A stretch of 46,335 nt of DNA, from NCBI GenBank assembly GCA_937872065.1, contig CALMRA010000008.1, positions 1 through 46,335 on the forward strand, read 5' to 3'. The position numbers and the translations under genes are program-made. Every line of letters starts with the position of its first letter. The first letter of the stretch is position 1. The notes below the pieces were generated by a model. That model saw only the letters and a list, made by a program, of their open reading frames with translations, was not told the DNA's origin and made no database searches. Shown here piece by piece: positions 18,035-26,789 of this stretch. The stretch comes from an uncultured Eubacteriaceae bacterium. Lineage in GTDB: Bacteria; Bacillota; Clostridia; Eubacteriales; Eubacteriaceae.

Positions 18035-19124
18035 CCGCTTCTCCCGCTTCTTCGACGACGTCTTCGCCCTTCAGGTCAAGCTTCATGTCGCTGCCCGTAT
18101 ACAACCCCGCCTTCATGCACAGCGAGCTGATAAGCAGCGTAAGCACTGCCGGCAGAACGATTTCCAGCAGCAGGATATTGGTCAGAATGGTTCCGCTGGA
18201 GAATCCGGCTTCACTCATCGCCATCCAGGTCCCGATCTGTCCGACGAGTCCGCAGGTCCCCATACCGGCGGCTACCGGGGTACACCAGATCGGCAGCACA
18301 GTCGTCGCGAAGGGGCCGAGGATCGCGGAGGTGATAATAGTCGGGATCCAGATCTTCCAGTTCCGGATAATATTGGGCATCTGGATCATCGAGGTCCCGA
18401 TTCCCTGGGCGATAAGCCCGCCGAAACCGTTCTGTCTGTAACTCTGTACCGCAAAGCCTACCATCTGGCAGCAGCATCCGACGACAGCCGCACCCGCGGC
18501 GACTCCGTGGAGCCCGAGCATGATGCACAGCGCGGCAGACGAGATCGGAAGCGTCAGCACGATACCGACGACAGCCGCGATGATGATGCCCATCAGGACA
18601 GGCTGCTGTTCGGTTGCCCACATGATCAGATTGCCCAGCGCCGTCATGCACCAGCCGATGGGAGGTCCGACGATCACGGCGATCACCGCGCCGACGAGAA
18701 CCGTAACGAAGGGCGTCAGGAGGATATCCACCTTCGTTTCCCCCGATACCGCCTTGCCGAATTCCGCCGCGACCATTGCCGCGATAAAGGCGCCAGCGGG
18801 GCCGCCCTGAGCGTAGCCCAGGTATCCTCCGATGGTTAGGGAGAACAGGACCAGCGGCGGCGCGTTCAGAGCATAACCCACCGCGATGGCGATGGCTGGA
18901 CCCGTCATCGCCTGGGCCGCCGGCCAGATTGTTTCAGTCAGAAAGGCACTGCCGGTCAGAACCCCGATCTGATTCAGAATGGAGCCCATGAGAAGCGTGC
19001 TGAACAGACCGAACGCCATGTATTTTAGCGCGTCGATCAGATAACGCTGGACTGAAAACTCGATATCCTTCTTCTTCAGGAAGTCGGACACGTTCGCGTA
19101 CTTCGGTTCAGATTTGAATTTCAT
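18021..19124 (-). CDS. PfoR-like PTS EIIC-type membrane protein
   Basis: A 367-residue integral membrane protein with about nine or ten segments, very rich in Gly, Ala and Ile. It resembles the PTS EIIC_2 family that includes PfoR of Clostridium perfringens, once described as a toxin regulator; true substrate and role are unknown. Typical pieces are the N-terminal amphipathic start (about 1-30), GGYLGYAQGGPAGAFIAAMVAAEFGKAVSG and CTPVAAGMGTCGLVGQIG. A short acidic cytoplasmic tail follows (DLKGEDVVEEAGEAVGEA). No EIIA or EIIB partner is encoded nearby, so sugar phosphotransfer is doubtful. The start at 19124 has only a weak, distant AGGA site. The gene lies between purD's terminator and radA and overlaps radA. 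Confidence 0.8.
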   Translation of the reverse strand: MKFKSEPKYANVSDFLKKKDIEFSVQRYLIDALKYMAFGLFSTLLMGSILNQIGVLTGSAFLTETIWPAAQAMTGPAIAIAVGYALNAPPLVLFSLTIGGYLGYAQGGPAGAFIAAMVAAEFGKAVSGETKVDILLTPFVTVLVGAVIAVIVGPPIGWCMTALGNLIMWATEQQPVLMGIIIAAVVGIVLTLPISSAALCIMLGLHGVAAGAAVVGCCCQMVGFAVQSYRQNGFGGLIAQGIGTSMIQMPNIIRNWKIWIPTIITSAILGPFATTVLPIWCTPVAAGMGTCGLVGQIGTWMAMSEAGFSSGTILTNILLLEIVLPAVLTLLISSLCMKAGLYTGSDMKLDLKGEDVVEEAGEAVGEA

Positions 19125-19186
19125 GATTTTTAAATATTCCTGGTTTTCTGTTATTCAATAACTGGTTTTAAATAATTGCATGGATA

Positions 19187-19240
19187 GTAAAAGGCTGACG
19201 GAAACGCCGGTCCGCTCTGCGAACGCCTGCTCCCGTCAGC
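19187..19240 (-). terminator. Possible terminator after purD
   Basis: Inverted repeat GCTGACGG/CCGTCAGC (19194-19201 with 19233-19240) with a long 31 nt interior, followed on the minus strand by TTTT. Weaker than others in the window because of the large loop; marks the likely end of the pur operon. Confidence 0.5.
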
Positions 19241-19288
19241 TGATGTGTTTGTCTTATTTGTCGATTGATGGCGGCCGTGAAGCTGCGA

Positions 19289-20545
19289 TCAGTCGAGCTT
19301 CGCGATATCGGACCGGCAGAAGCCGCCGTCGAAGCTGATCTTGCCCACTTCTTCGTAAACCTTCTGTCTGGCTTCTTCGACTGTCGGCGCCTTCGCGGTG
19401 ACAGCCAGAACGCGTCCGCCGCTGGTCAGAACCTTCCCGTCTTCAAGCTTCGTTCCGGCATGGAATACCGTAACGCCGTCGAGGGTGTCGAGTCCCGTGA
19501 TTTCCTTTCCCTTCGGATAGCTTCCCGGGTAGCCGCCTGAAGCCATGACGACGCTTACCGCAGGTTCCTCCGACCATTCGATCGGGGTTTCCGCGAGACG
19601 GCCGTCGGCGCATGCCAGCATGATGTCCAGCAGGTCCGAGTCGAGACGGTACAGAACGCTCTGGGTTTCGGGATCCCCGAAACGGACGTTAAATTCCAGG
19701 ACCTTCGGCTCGTTGTCCTTGATCATCAGGCCTACGAACAGGACGCCGCGGAAGTCGATCCCGTCTTCGACAAAGCCTTCGAGGGTCGGATGAAGGATCG
19801 TATCTGTGATCTTTTCAACGAGAGACCAGTCGTCGAACAGGACGTTCGGAGAATAGGAGCCCATTCCGCCCGTGTTGGTGCCCTTGTCCCCGTCGAAGGC
19901 GCGCTTGTAGTCCTGAGCGGATTCCATCGGAACGAGAGTCTTCCCGTCGAGGAAGCACAGCATCGAGGCTTCACGGCCTGTCAGGAATTCTTCGACGACG
20001 ACAGTATCTCCGGCGTCTCCGAAGGCGCGGTCCTTCATGATTTCGTTCGCGCCGGCCAGCGCCTGAGCGCGGTCTTCGCAGATCAGAACGCCCTTGCCCG
20101 CGGCCAGACCGTCGGCCTTCAGGACCACCGGATAGCCGAATTCGTCCAGACCGTTCACGAGATCCTCGTAGCTGTGATATTCGTGATACTTCGCAGTCGG
20201 AATATTGTGGCGGATCAGGAAATCCTTCGTGAACGCCTTGCTGCCTTCGAACTGCGCCGCTTTTCTGTTCGGTCCGAATACCTTGATCCCCGCGTCTTCA
20301 AACGCGTCCGCCATGCCGTGTACCAGCGGATCTTCCGGTCCGATCACGACAAGCTTGACGTCGTTGTCCTTCGCAAAGGCGATGCAGGCTTCGAAATCGT
20401 TCGGATCGAGATCGACGTTTTCGTAATCGACCGCGGTGCCGGCATTGCCCGGCAGTACGAATATTCTGTCCGCATTCGGACTCTGGGCCAGCTTCCAGGC
20501 GATGGAGGATTCTCTTCCGCCGCCTCCGATAATGAGTATGTTCAT
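19289..20545 (-). CDS. purD: Phosphoribosylamine-glycine ligase (GARS)
   Basis: Second step of purine synthesis: joins glycine to phosphoribosylamine using ATP. The 418-residue protein starts MNILIIGGGGRESSIAWKLAQSP, the family's N-terminal nucleotide-binding segment. ATP-grasp motifs follow: KADGLAAGKGVLIC (near 143-156) and the late metal-binding stretch LEFNVRFGDPETQ. The conserved NTGGMGSYSP is present. GGAGA precedes the ATG at 20545. It is the last gene of the pur operon, 38 bases after purH. Confidence 0.97.
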   Translation of the reverse strand: MNILIIGGGGRESSIAWKLAQSPNADRIFVLPGNAGTAVDYENVDLDPNDFEACIAFAKDNDVKLVVIGPEDPLVHGMADAFEDAGIKVFGPNRKAAQFEGSKAFTKDFLIRHNIPTAKYHEYHSYEDLVNGLDEFGYPVVLKADGLAAGKGVLICEDRAQALAGANEIMKDRAFGDAGDTVVVEEFLTGREASMLCFLDGKTLVPMESAQDYKRAFDGDKGTNTGGMGSYSPNVLFDDWSLVEKITDTILHPTLEGFVEDGIDFRGVLFVGLMIKDNEPKVLEFNVRFGDPETQSVLYRLDSDLLDIMLACADGRLAETPIEWSEEPAVSVVMASGGYPGSYPKGKEITGLDTLDGVTVFHAGTKLEDGKVLTSGGRVLAVTAKAPTVEEARQKVYEEVGKISFDGGFCRSDIAKLD

Positions 20546-20583
20546 CCTGTTCTCCGCGTTAAGAATTATGTCTAGGCTGTGAT

Positions 20584-22110
20584 TTACGAATGCTTGAAAT
20601 GACGCATTCCGGTGAATACCATCGCGATGCCGTTGTCGTTGCAGACCTTGATCGAATCTTCGTCTCTGCCCGCGCCGCCCGGCTGGATAATCGCGGTGAT
20701 TCCTGCGTCGGCTGCCGCATGCACACAGTCGTCGAAGGGGAAGAACGCATCGGAGGCCATAACGGATCCCCTGACGGCGTCTCCGCCGTGGAGGATGCAG
20801 TTTTCTGTAGGCCAGATGCGGTTAACCTGTCCCGGACCGTTTGCGATAAGACATTTGTCCTTCGCCAGTGAGATCGCGTTGCTCTTCGTATTCTTGACTG
20901 CGCGCCATGCGAAGATCAGGTCTTCCATTTCCTTGTCGGTGGGCTTTCTGTCCGTGACGACCTTCAGTTCGTCCCAGCTCTTGTTGTCGCGGCTCTGTAC
21001 GATGAGACCGCCGCGGACCGACTTATATTCGTAGCCGTCCGGATTGTCCATGATATCGTCGACGACGAGCAGTCTCAGATTGGGCTTGGCCTTGAAGATT
21101 TCCAGCGCTTCCGGCGTAAAGCCCGGAGCCGCTACGACTTCGAGGAAAATCTGGACCATCTGTTCCGCCGTATCCTTGTCGATTACGCCGTTGGAAGCGA
21201 TAATGCCTCCGAAGATAGAGGTCGGATCGGCTTCGTAGGCCTTCTTATAGGCTTCGGCGATTGTCGGCGCGGATGCCGCTCCGCAGGGATTCGCGTGCTT
21301 GACGGCGATAACGGTGGGTTCGTCCGGATATTCCTTCAGGATTTCCAGCGCTCCGTTGGTGTCGTTGATGTTGTTGTAGGACAGTTCCTTGCCCTGCAGC
21401 TGTGTCGACGCGGTAAGCGTACCCGGCTGTTTTCCCGGCAGCTTGTAAAAAGCGGCTTCCTGGTGCGGATTTTCGCCGTAGCGCATATCCTGAACTTTTT
21501 CGAAGGTGAGCGTGAGGGTATCGCGCAGGAAGTCCTTTTTCGCGTGCTGCTTCAGATAGTCGGCGATCATCGCGTCGTAATGAGCTGTCAGTTCGAAAAC
21601 CTTCAGCGCCAGCTCGTAGCGGGTTTCGTAGGTGGTTCCGCAGTTCGCAAGTTCGTCGAGAACGCGCTGGTAGTCCGCAGGATCCGTGACGACCGTGACA
21701 AACTTGAAGTTCTTTGCCGCCGAGCGCAGCATTGTCGGTCCGCCGATATCGATATTTTCAATGCAGGTGGCGAACTTCGCGCCGGATTCAACCGTCTTCG
21801 CGAAGGGATACAGGTTGATGACAACCAGATCGATGTCGTCGATGCCCAGCTCCGCCTTCTGCTTCTGATGTTCCGGGTTGTCTCTGACGTTGAGCAGTCC
21901 GCCGTGGATCATCGGATGAAGGGTCTTTACCCGTCCGTCGAAGCATTCCGGGAATCCTGTGATTTCCGAAACTTCCGTGACCTTGAGTCCTGCGTCCTTC
22001 AGCGCGCGCGCCGTTCCGCCGGTCGAGAGGATGTCCCAGCCGAGTTCTTCGAGACGCGTCGCTAATTCTACAATTCCTGTTTTGTCAGATACGCTGATCA
22101 GTGCTTTCAT
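20584..22110 (-). CDS. purH: AICAR formyltransferase / IMP cyclohydrolase
   Basis: Bifunctional enzyme for the last two steps to IMP. The N-terminal methylglyoxal-synthase-like cyclohydrolase domain (about 1-150) begins MKALISVSDKTGIVELA and includes the motif GRVKTLHPMIHGG. The C-terminal AICAR transformylase domain (about 200-508) holds RYGENPHQEAAFYK, VKHANPCGAA and SDAFFPFDD. Length is normal. AAGGAG is placed before the ATG at 22110. It lies between purN and purD, in the order typical of Firmicute pur operons. Confidence 0.97.
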   Translation of the reverse strand: MKALISVSDKTGIVELATRLEELGWDILSTGGTARALKDAGLKVTEVSEITGFPECFDGRVKTLHPMIHGGLLNVRDNPEHQKQKAELGIDDIDLVVINLYPFAKTVESGAKFATCIENIDIGGPTMLRSAAKNFKFVTVVTDPADYQRVLDELANCGTTYETRYELALKVFELTAHYDAMIADYLKQHAKKDFLRDTLTLTFEKVQDMRYGENPHQEAAFYKLPGKQPGTLTASTQLQGKELSYNNINDTNGALEILKEYPDEPTVIAVKHANPCGAASAPTIAEAYKKAYEADPTSIFGGIIASNGVIDKDTAEQMVQIFLEVVAAPGFTPEALEIFKAKPNLRLLVVDDIMDNPDGYEYKSVRGGLIVQSRDNKSWDELKVVTDRKPTDKEMEDLIFAWRAVKNTKSNAISLAKDKCLIANGPGQVNRIWPTENCILHGGDAVRGSVMASDAFFPFDDCVHAAADAGITAIIQPGGAGRDEDSIKVCNDNGIAMVFTGMRHFKHS

Positions 22111-22152
22111 TTGTTTTCTCCTTGGTTTCCTGAAATGCTTACTGAATATAAA

Positions 22153-22803
22153 TTATTCCGGGTCGACCGTCACGGTCCGTCCGTTCAGATGAACGCGTCC
22201 GCGGCAGATGGCCGACGTGACCCCCGGAAGCAGAACGTGTTCCACTTCCGCAAGTATGCGCTGCTGCAGTGTTTCCGGTGTATCGTCCGGATAAACGGGT
22301 ACTGCCTTCTGGGCGATGACCGGTCCCGCGTCCGCCTGTGCGCTGACGAAATGAACCGTCGCGCCGGACAGCTTGACGCCGTAGTCGATCGCAGCCTGAT
22401 GCACCCGGAGCCCGTAATAGCCTTCCCCGCAGAAGCTGGGAATCAGAGCAGGGTGAATGTTGATGATACGTTCCGGAAACGCGCTGACGAAGCTTTCCGG
22501 GACTATTTTCATATATCCGGCGAGCACGACCAGCTCGACGCCCGCCTCCTTAAGTCTTCTGATCATTTCCGCGTTGAACGCTTCGGCGCCGGTCTTCCGG
22601 CCGGCTTCGTCAGTATCGGGAACGAACTGAGCCGGTATCCCGGCCTTTCTCGCCCGCTCCAGACCGTAAGCGTTCTCTTTATCGGAGAGAACGAGGACAA
22701 TGTCCCCGTCTTTTCCGTGCACCTTGTCGATGAGCGCCTGAAGATTCGTTCCGCCGCCCGAGACAAGCACGCCAATTTTCATCAGATCTTTATTGTCTGT
22801 CAT
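22153..22803 (-). CDS. purN: Phosphoribosylglycinamide formyltransferase
   Basis: Transfers a formyl group from 10-formyltetrahydrofolate to GAR. The start is taken at ATG 22803 (MTDNKDLMKIGVLVSGGG), because GGAGA lies 8 nt upstream; the frame extends further but without a site, and MKIG at 22782 has none. This gives 216 residues. Visible: VLVSGGGTNLQALID near the N terminus, the catalytic Asn-His-Asp set as NIHPALIPSFCG (Asn and His) and VHFVSAQADAGPVIAQ (Asp). It begins 16 bases after purM. Confidence 0.95.
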   Translation of the reverse strand: MTDNKDLMKIGVLVSGGGTNLQALIDKVHGKDGDIVLVLSDKENAYGLERARKAGIPAQFVPDTDEAGRKTGAEAFNAEMIRRLKEAGVELVVLAGYMKIVPESFVSAFPERIINIHPALIPSFCGEGYYGLRVHQAAIDYGVKLSGATVHFVSAQADAGPVIAQKAVPVYPDDTPETLQQRILAEVEHVLLPGVTSAICRGRVHLNGRTVTVDPE

Positions 22804-22819
22804 TTCGCGTTCTCCGCGG

Positions 22820-23851
22820 TCAGAATTCGATCCTGATCTTTTCCTTCGATTCTTCGACATGACCGATGACGGCCGCTTCGGTTCCGCGTTCGCGCAGCGC
22901 GTCCACGAGACCGTCCGCGTTTTCCGGCGCTACGGCGCAGATCATGCCGACGCCCATATTAAAGGTCGAATACATCGATTCGTCTGAAAGATCTCCGTTT
23001 TCCTGGAGGAACCGGAAAATCTTAGGGACCGGGACCACGTTCGCCTTGACGACCGCGCCGAGTCCTGCGGGAAGCATTCTCGGGATGTTTTCATAAAAAC
23101 CGCCGCCCGTGATATGGGACATGCCCAGGATATCATATTTTTCGGCGAGCCCCTTGAGAGCCTTGACGTAAATCATCGTCGGGCGCAGCAGCGCGTCGCC
23201 GAGGGTTTCTCCGAGCTCAGGATAGAAATCTCTAAGGTGAAGGCGGTTGTCCCGGACAATCTTGCGGATCAGCGAGAAGCCGTTGGAATGAACGCCTGCC
23301 GACGGCAGTCCGATCAGGACGTCTCCCGCCTTGATCTTTTCGCCGGTGATGAGCTTGTCCTTATCCGCTACGCCAACCGCAAAACCCGCGATATCGTAGT
23401 CGTCGGGCAGGTACATGCCCGGCATTTCCGCCGTTTCTCCGCCGACAAGGGCGCATTCCGACTGAACGCAGCCTTCGGCAACCCCGCTTACGATTTCCGC
23501 GATCCGTCTCGGTTCGTTAGTTCCGCAGGCGATATAGTCCAGGAAGAACAGCGGCTGGGCGCCCGAGCAGATGATGTCGTTCACGCACATCGCGACGGCG
23601 TCGATGCCGACCGTATCGTTGCGGTGCATCTGCATCGCGATCATCAGTTTTGTTCCGACACCGTCGGTACCGGATACGAGAACCGGTTTCTTGATGCCTT
23701 CCGGCAGCTCGACCGCTCCTCCGAAACCGCCGAGTTCGGAGAGCACGTAGGGCGTAAGGGTACGCTTGACGTCTTCCTTGATAAGTCTGGTGGATTCGTA
23801 GCCCGCTTCGACGTTAACGCCGGCGGATTTGTATGCGTTGATATCAGCCAT
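22820..23851 (-). CDS. purM: Phosphoribosylformylglycinamidine cyclo-ligase (AIRS)
   Basis: Closes the imidazole ring to AIR using ATP. The 343-residue protein begins YKSAGVNVEAGYESTRLIKEDVKRT, the family's N-terminal signature. The motifs VSGTDGVGTKLMIA, ALVGGETAEMPGMY and ITGGGFYENIPRMLP follow. ATG at 23851; AAGGAA lies about 12 nt upstream. It stands between purF and purN. Confidence 0.97.
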   Translation of the reverse strand: MADINAYKSAGVNVEAGYESTRLIKEDVKRTLTPYVLSELGGFGGAVELPEGIKKPVLVSGTDGVGTKLMIAMQMHRNDTVGIDAVAMCVNDIICSGAQPLFFLDYIACGTNEPRRIAEIVSGVAEGCVQSECALVGGETAEMPGMYLPDDYDIAGFAVGVADKDKLITGEKIKAGDVLIGLPSAGVHSNGFSLIRKIVRDNRLHLRDFYPELGETLGDALLRPTMIYVKALKGLAEKYDILGMSHITGGGFYENIPRMLPAGLGAVVKANVVPVPKIFRFLQENGDLSDESMYSTFNMGVGMICAVAPENADGLVDALRERGTEAAVIGHVEESKEKIRIEF

Positions 23852-23907
23852 TATCTATATTGTTCCTTCTCAGTTTAATATACTGCTTCGTTTTATTTAC
23901 TTCTTGT

Positions 23908-25377
23908 TTAGTTTTCTGCTTCTTCTTCGTCGAGGCGCGGCACTTCCATCGGGTAGTTGCCGTCGAAGCAGGCCAGACAGCATCCGTCCTTCATCCCGAC
24001 AGATTCCATCAGTCCGTCAATGGACAGGTAGCCCAGTGAATCGGAACCGAGAATCTCGTTGATCTCGTCCACCGAATGCTGCGCGCCGATCAGATATTTT
24101 CTGGAGGGCGTGTCGATGCCGAAATGGCAGGTGTGCTTGATGGGCGGGCTCGAGACGAGGAAGTGAACCTCCTTCGCTCCGCCTTCCCGCAGGATCTCGA
24201 CGAGACGCTTCGAGGTATTGCCGCGGACGATGGAGTCGTCGATGACGATCACGCGTTTTCCTTCGATCACCTTGCGCAGCGGGTTCAGCTTCAGGCGGAT
24301 CGCCTGCTCTCTGAGCTCCTGCGTGGGCTGGATAAAGGTGCGTCCGCTGTATTTGTTCTTGATGAGCCCGATTCCGTAGGGAATTCCGGACGCTTCGGCA
24401 TAGCCGATGGCCGCGGGGATTCCGGAGTCAGGCACGCCGATGACGACGTCCGCGTCGATCGGATTTTCCTTTGCGAGGATCTGACCGGCCTTGTGGCGGC
24501 ATTCGTAAATCGAGACGCCGTCCATCACGGTATCGGGTCTTGCGAAATAGATCTGCTCGAAAATGCATATCTTCTGCTTGACCCAGTTCTTCTGACCGTA
24601 GCTCTTGATCCCGTTCTCGTCGATAATGACGATTTCGCCGGGTTCGAGGTCCCTGATCAGAGTCCCGCCCATCGCGTCGATGGCGCAGCTTTCGCTGGCG
24701 AGGATGTAATCGTCGCCGCGTTTTCCGAGGCAGATCGGGCGCAGTCCGTAGGGATCGCGGACGCCGATAAGCTTGCCGTCGATGGTCATCACGAGGGCGT
24801 AGGCGCCCTTGATGATCTCGACGAGTTTCTGGATTGCGGGAACGATGCCGAATCTCAGATTTCTCGCGATGAAATTGACCATGACTTCGGTGTCGATGGT
24901 CGTCTGAAACACGATGCCGTTATATTCTAATATTTCACGGAGGACCTGATCGTTAACCAGATTACCGTTGTGTGCCAGCGAGAGATCCGAATTCTGGGTC
25001 TTGACGCTCAGCGGCTGGGCGTTGGTCCGTCCGCCCTCGCCGGATGTCGAATACCGGACATGGCCGATCCCGACGTTTCCGGGCAGCTCTTTCAGCTCTC
25101 CGTGGCTGAAGACGTCGGCTACGAGGCCGACATCCTTATGTGTTTTCGAATGCCCGTCCTTCGAGACGGTGATGCCTGCGCTCTCCTGTCCTCTGTGCTG
25201 AAGGGCGTAGAGTCCGTAGTACAGCAGCGGAGCGCAGTCGAATGATTTGTCCGGGCTGTAATAGCCGCAGACGCCGCATTCGTCATGGAACTTATCGTCC
25301 GCGGTCAGGCTTTCGCCCGCCGCGTTTAAGCCGGTGCCGTGTGCCGTGATGTCGTATTTATTTGAAAGATCCGTCAA
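23908..25377 (-). CDS. purF: Amidophosphoribosyltransferase
   Basis: First committed step of purine synthesis: makes phosphoribosylamine from PRPP and glutamine. The 489-residue protein starts with TTG at 25377, with AAGGA 7 nt upstream. Cys34 (HDECGVCGYY) is the expected glutaminase nucleophile after removal of a 33-residue propeptide, longer than the 11 residues of the Bacillus enzyme. Glutaminase domain about 34-260; PRPP loop VIVIDDSIVRGNTSK near 375. Cysteines in CHFGIDTPS and DGCCLACFDG fit the iron-sulfur cluster of the Bacillus-type enzyme. Confidence 0.96.
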   Translation of the reverse strand: MTDLSNKYDITAHGTGLNAAGESLTADDKFHDECGVCGYYSPDKSFDCAPLLYYGLYALQHRGQESAGITVSKDGHSKTHKDVGLVADVFSHGELKELPGNVGIGHVRYSTSGEGGRTNAQPLSVKTQNSDLSLAHNGNLVNDQVLREILEYNGIVFQTTIDTEVMVNFIARNLRFGIVPAIQKLVEIIKGAYALVMTIDGKLIGVRDPYGLRPICLGKRGDDYILASESCAIDAMGGTLIRDLEPGEIVIIDENGIKSYGQKNWVKQKICIFEQIYFARPDTVMDGVSIYECRHKAGQILAKENPIDADVVIGVPDSGIPAAIGYAEASGIPYGIGLIKNKYSGRTFIQPTQELREQAIRLKLNPLRKVIEGKRVIVIDDSIVRGNTSKRLVEILREGGAKEVHFLVSSPPIKHTCHFGIDTPSRKYLIGAQHSVDEINEILGSDSLGYLSIDGLMESVGMKDGCCLACFDGNYPMEVPRLDEEEAEN

Positions 25378-25427
25378 GATCTGTCCTTCCTAGCATATTC
25401 CTCTGAACCGTTCGGTTCCCGGATAGA

Positions 25428-26135
25428 TCAGTTTTCGACTCGTTTGAGCATTTCCTGATATGCTTCCTCGATATTGCCGAGGTCGCGGCGGAAACGGTCC
25501 TTGTCAAGCTTTTCGCCGGTTTCGATATCCCAGAAACGGCAGGTATCAGGTGAAATTTCGTCGGCAAGAATGATGTTTCCGTAGTTGTCCTTGCCGTATT
25601 CGACCTTAAAGTCAATGAGGTCTACGCCGCGCTGGGCGAAGAAATCCTTGAGGAATTCGTTGAGCTTCATGGTCATGTCGCGGACCTGGGCGATTTCTTC
25701 GCGGGTCGCGAGCTTCATTGCGACGGCGTGGTCGTCGTTGATAAGCGGATCGTGATAATCGTCGTTCTTATAGGAGAATTCCAGTGTCGGTTCGTCAAAC
25801 TTCGTGCCTTCCGGAATTCCGAGGCGCTGGCTGATGGAGCCTGCCGCAGTGTTGCGCACGATGACTTCGAGGGGAAGGATCGTAACGACCTTGACGAGCT
25901 GTTCGGTCGGGGACAGCTTTTCGATGAAATGGGTCGGAATGCCCGCCTTTTCGATCATCGGGAACAGGATGGAAGTCATTTCGTTGTTGATCACGCCCTT
26001 GCCTGCGATGGTTCCCTTTTTCGCGCCGTCTCCCGCGGTCGCATCATCCTTGTATTCGATAATGAATTCGTCCGGATTGTCTGTCTTAAATACTTTCTTC
26101 GCCTTGCCTTCGTAAAGCTGTTCGAGTTTCTGCAT
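25428..26135 (-). CDS. purC: SAICAR synthetase
   Basis: Adds aspartate to CAIR using ATP. The 235-residue protein has the bacterial length. It begins [37 protein letters not shown], with the family's YEGKAK(K)V motif, and carries [20 protein letters not shown] and the late motif [21 protein letters not shown] precedes the ATG at 26135. It lies 28 bases after purE. Confidence 0.97.
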   Translation of the reverse strand: MQKLEQLYEGKAKKVFKTDNPDEFIIEYKDDATAGDGAKKGTIAGKGVINNEMTSILFPMIEKAGIPTHFIEKLSPTEQLVKVVTILPLEVIVRNTAAGSISQRLGIPEGTKFDEPTLEFSYKNDDYHDPLINDDHAVAMKLATREEIAQVRDMTMKLNEFLKDFFAQRGVDLIDFKVEYGKDNYGNIILADEISPDTCRFWDIETGEKLDKDRFRRDLGNIEEAYQEMLKRVEN

Positions 26136-26163
26136 GTTGTTCGTCTCCTCTTTATTATCCGTA

Positions 26164-26661
26164 TCAGTCTTCCGCGAGCTGGGCGTGGAGCCGTCTGTTC
26201 TTTTCGACGACTTCGTCGTTGAGCTGCTTTTTGAAATCTTCGAGCTTCTTTTTCAGTTCCGGGTACTTGAGCGCGAGAATCTGCGCCGCAAGGATCGCTG
26301 CGTTCTGTGAACCGTCTACCGCGACTGTCGCGACCGGAACGCCCGAGGGCATCTGGACGATGGACAGAAGGGAATCGAGTCCGCCTTCAAACGATGTCTT
26401 GATCGGAATGCCGATGACGGGAAGTGTCGTAAGCCCCGCCATGATGCCCGGCAGGTGCGCGGCTTTGCCGGCTGCTCCGATAATGATTTCAATCCCGTTG
26501 TCTTCCGCGCTGCGGACGTAATCGAATATCTGGTCGGGATTGCGGTGCGCCGAAATGACCTGCATATCGTAATCGATCCCGAATTTCTCGAGCTGATCCG
26601 TACATTTCTTGACGACGTTGTAATCCGAATCGCTGCCCATGATGACTGCTGCCTTTGGCAT
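26164..26661 (-). CDS. purE: N5-carboxyaminoimidazole ribonucleotide mutase
   Basis: Makes CAIR for PurC. The start is set at ATG 26661 ([17 protein letters not shown]), behind AAGGAG at 6 nt; the frame runs on upstream without a site. This gives 165 residues. Motifs: [29 protein letters not shown] and [26 protein letters not shown], which look like class I (PurK-dependent) PurE. No purK is present in the operon or the window. The protein keeps a slightly long charged C-terminal tail. A 128 nt gap with a strong hairpin separates it from purL. Confidence 0.94.
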   Translation of the reverse strand: MPKAAVIMGSDSDYNVVKKCTDQLEKFGIDYDMQVISAHRNPDQIFDYVRSAEDNGIEIIIGAAGKAAHLPGIMAGLTTLPVIGIPIKTSFEGGLDSLLSIVQMPSGVPVATVAVDGSQNAAILAAQILALKYPELKKKLEDFKKQLNDEVVEKNRRLHAQLAED

Positions 26662-26748
26662 GTCTGCTCCTTCGCTGTTAAAGCGTGAACTCTGAAAGGT
26701 CAAAACTGCTTCTGAAATGAAAACGTAAAACTGGCTGTAAGCGCAAAC

Positions 26749-26778
26749 TGCGGAAGGATCCCGAGGGAGCCTTCCGCA
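26749..26778. other. Long hairpin between purL and purE
   Basis: Inverted repeat TGCGGAAGG/CCTTCCGCA (26749-26757 with 26770-26778), continued inward by TCCC/GGGA after a single mismatch, with a 2 nt tip. No T run follows on the minus strand, so it is not a standard terminator. It may be a processing or stability element that sets the ratio of purL to downstream genes. Confidence 0.55.
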
Positions 26779-26789
26779 TGATATTCAGC

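Noticed and set aside
17907-18839. 310-codon plus-strand frame over radA and the PfoR-like gene
   Set aside because: Spans two real genes on the other strand and is almost only Arg, His, Asp and Gln; shadow frame.
25405-25420. Inverted repeat GAACC/GGTTC between purC and purF
   Set aside because: Short stem without T run; likely chance in a short spacer.
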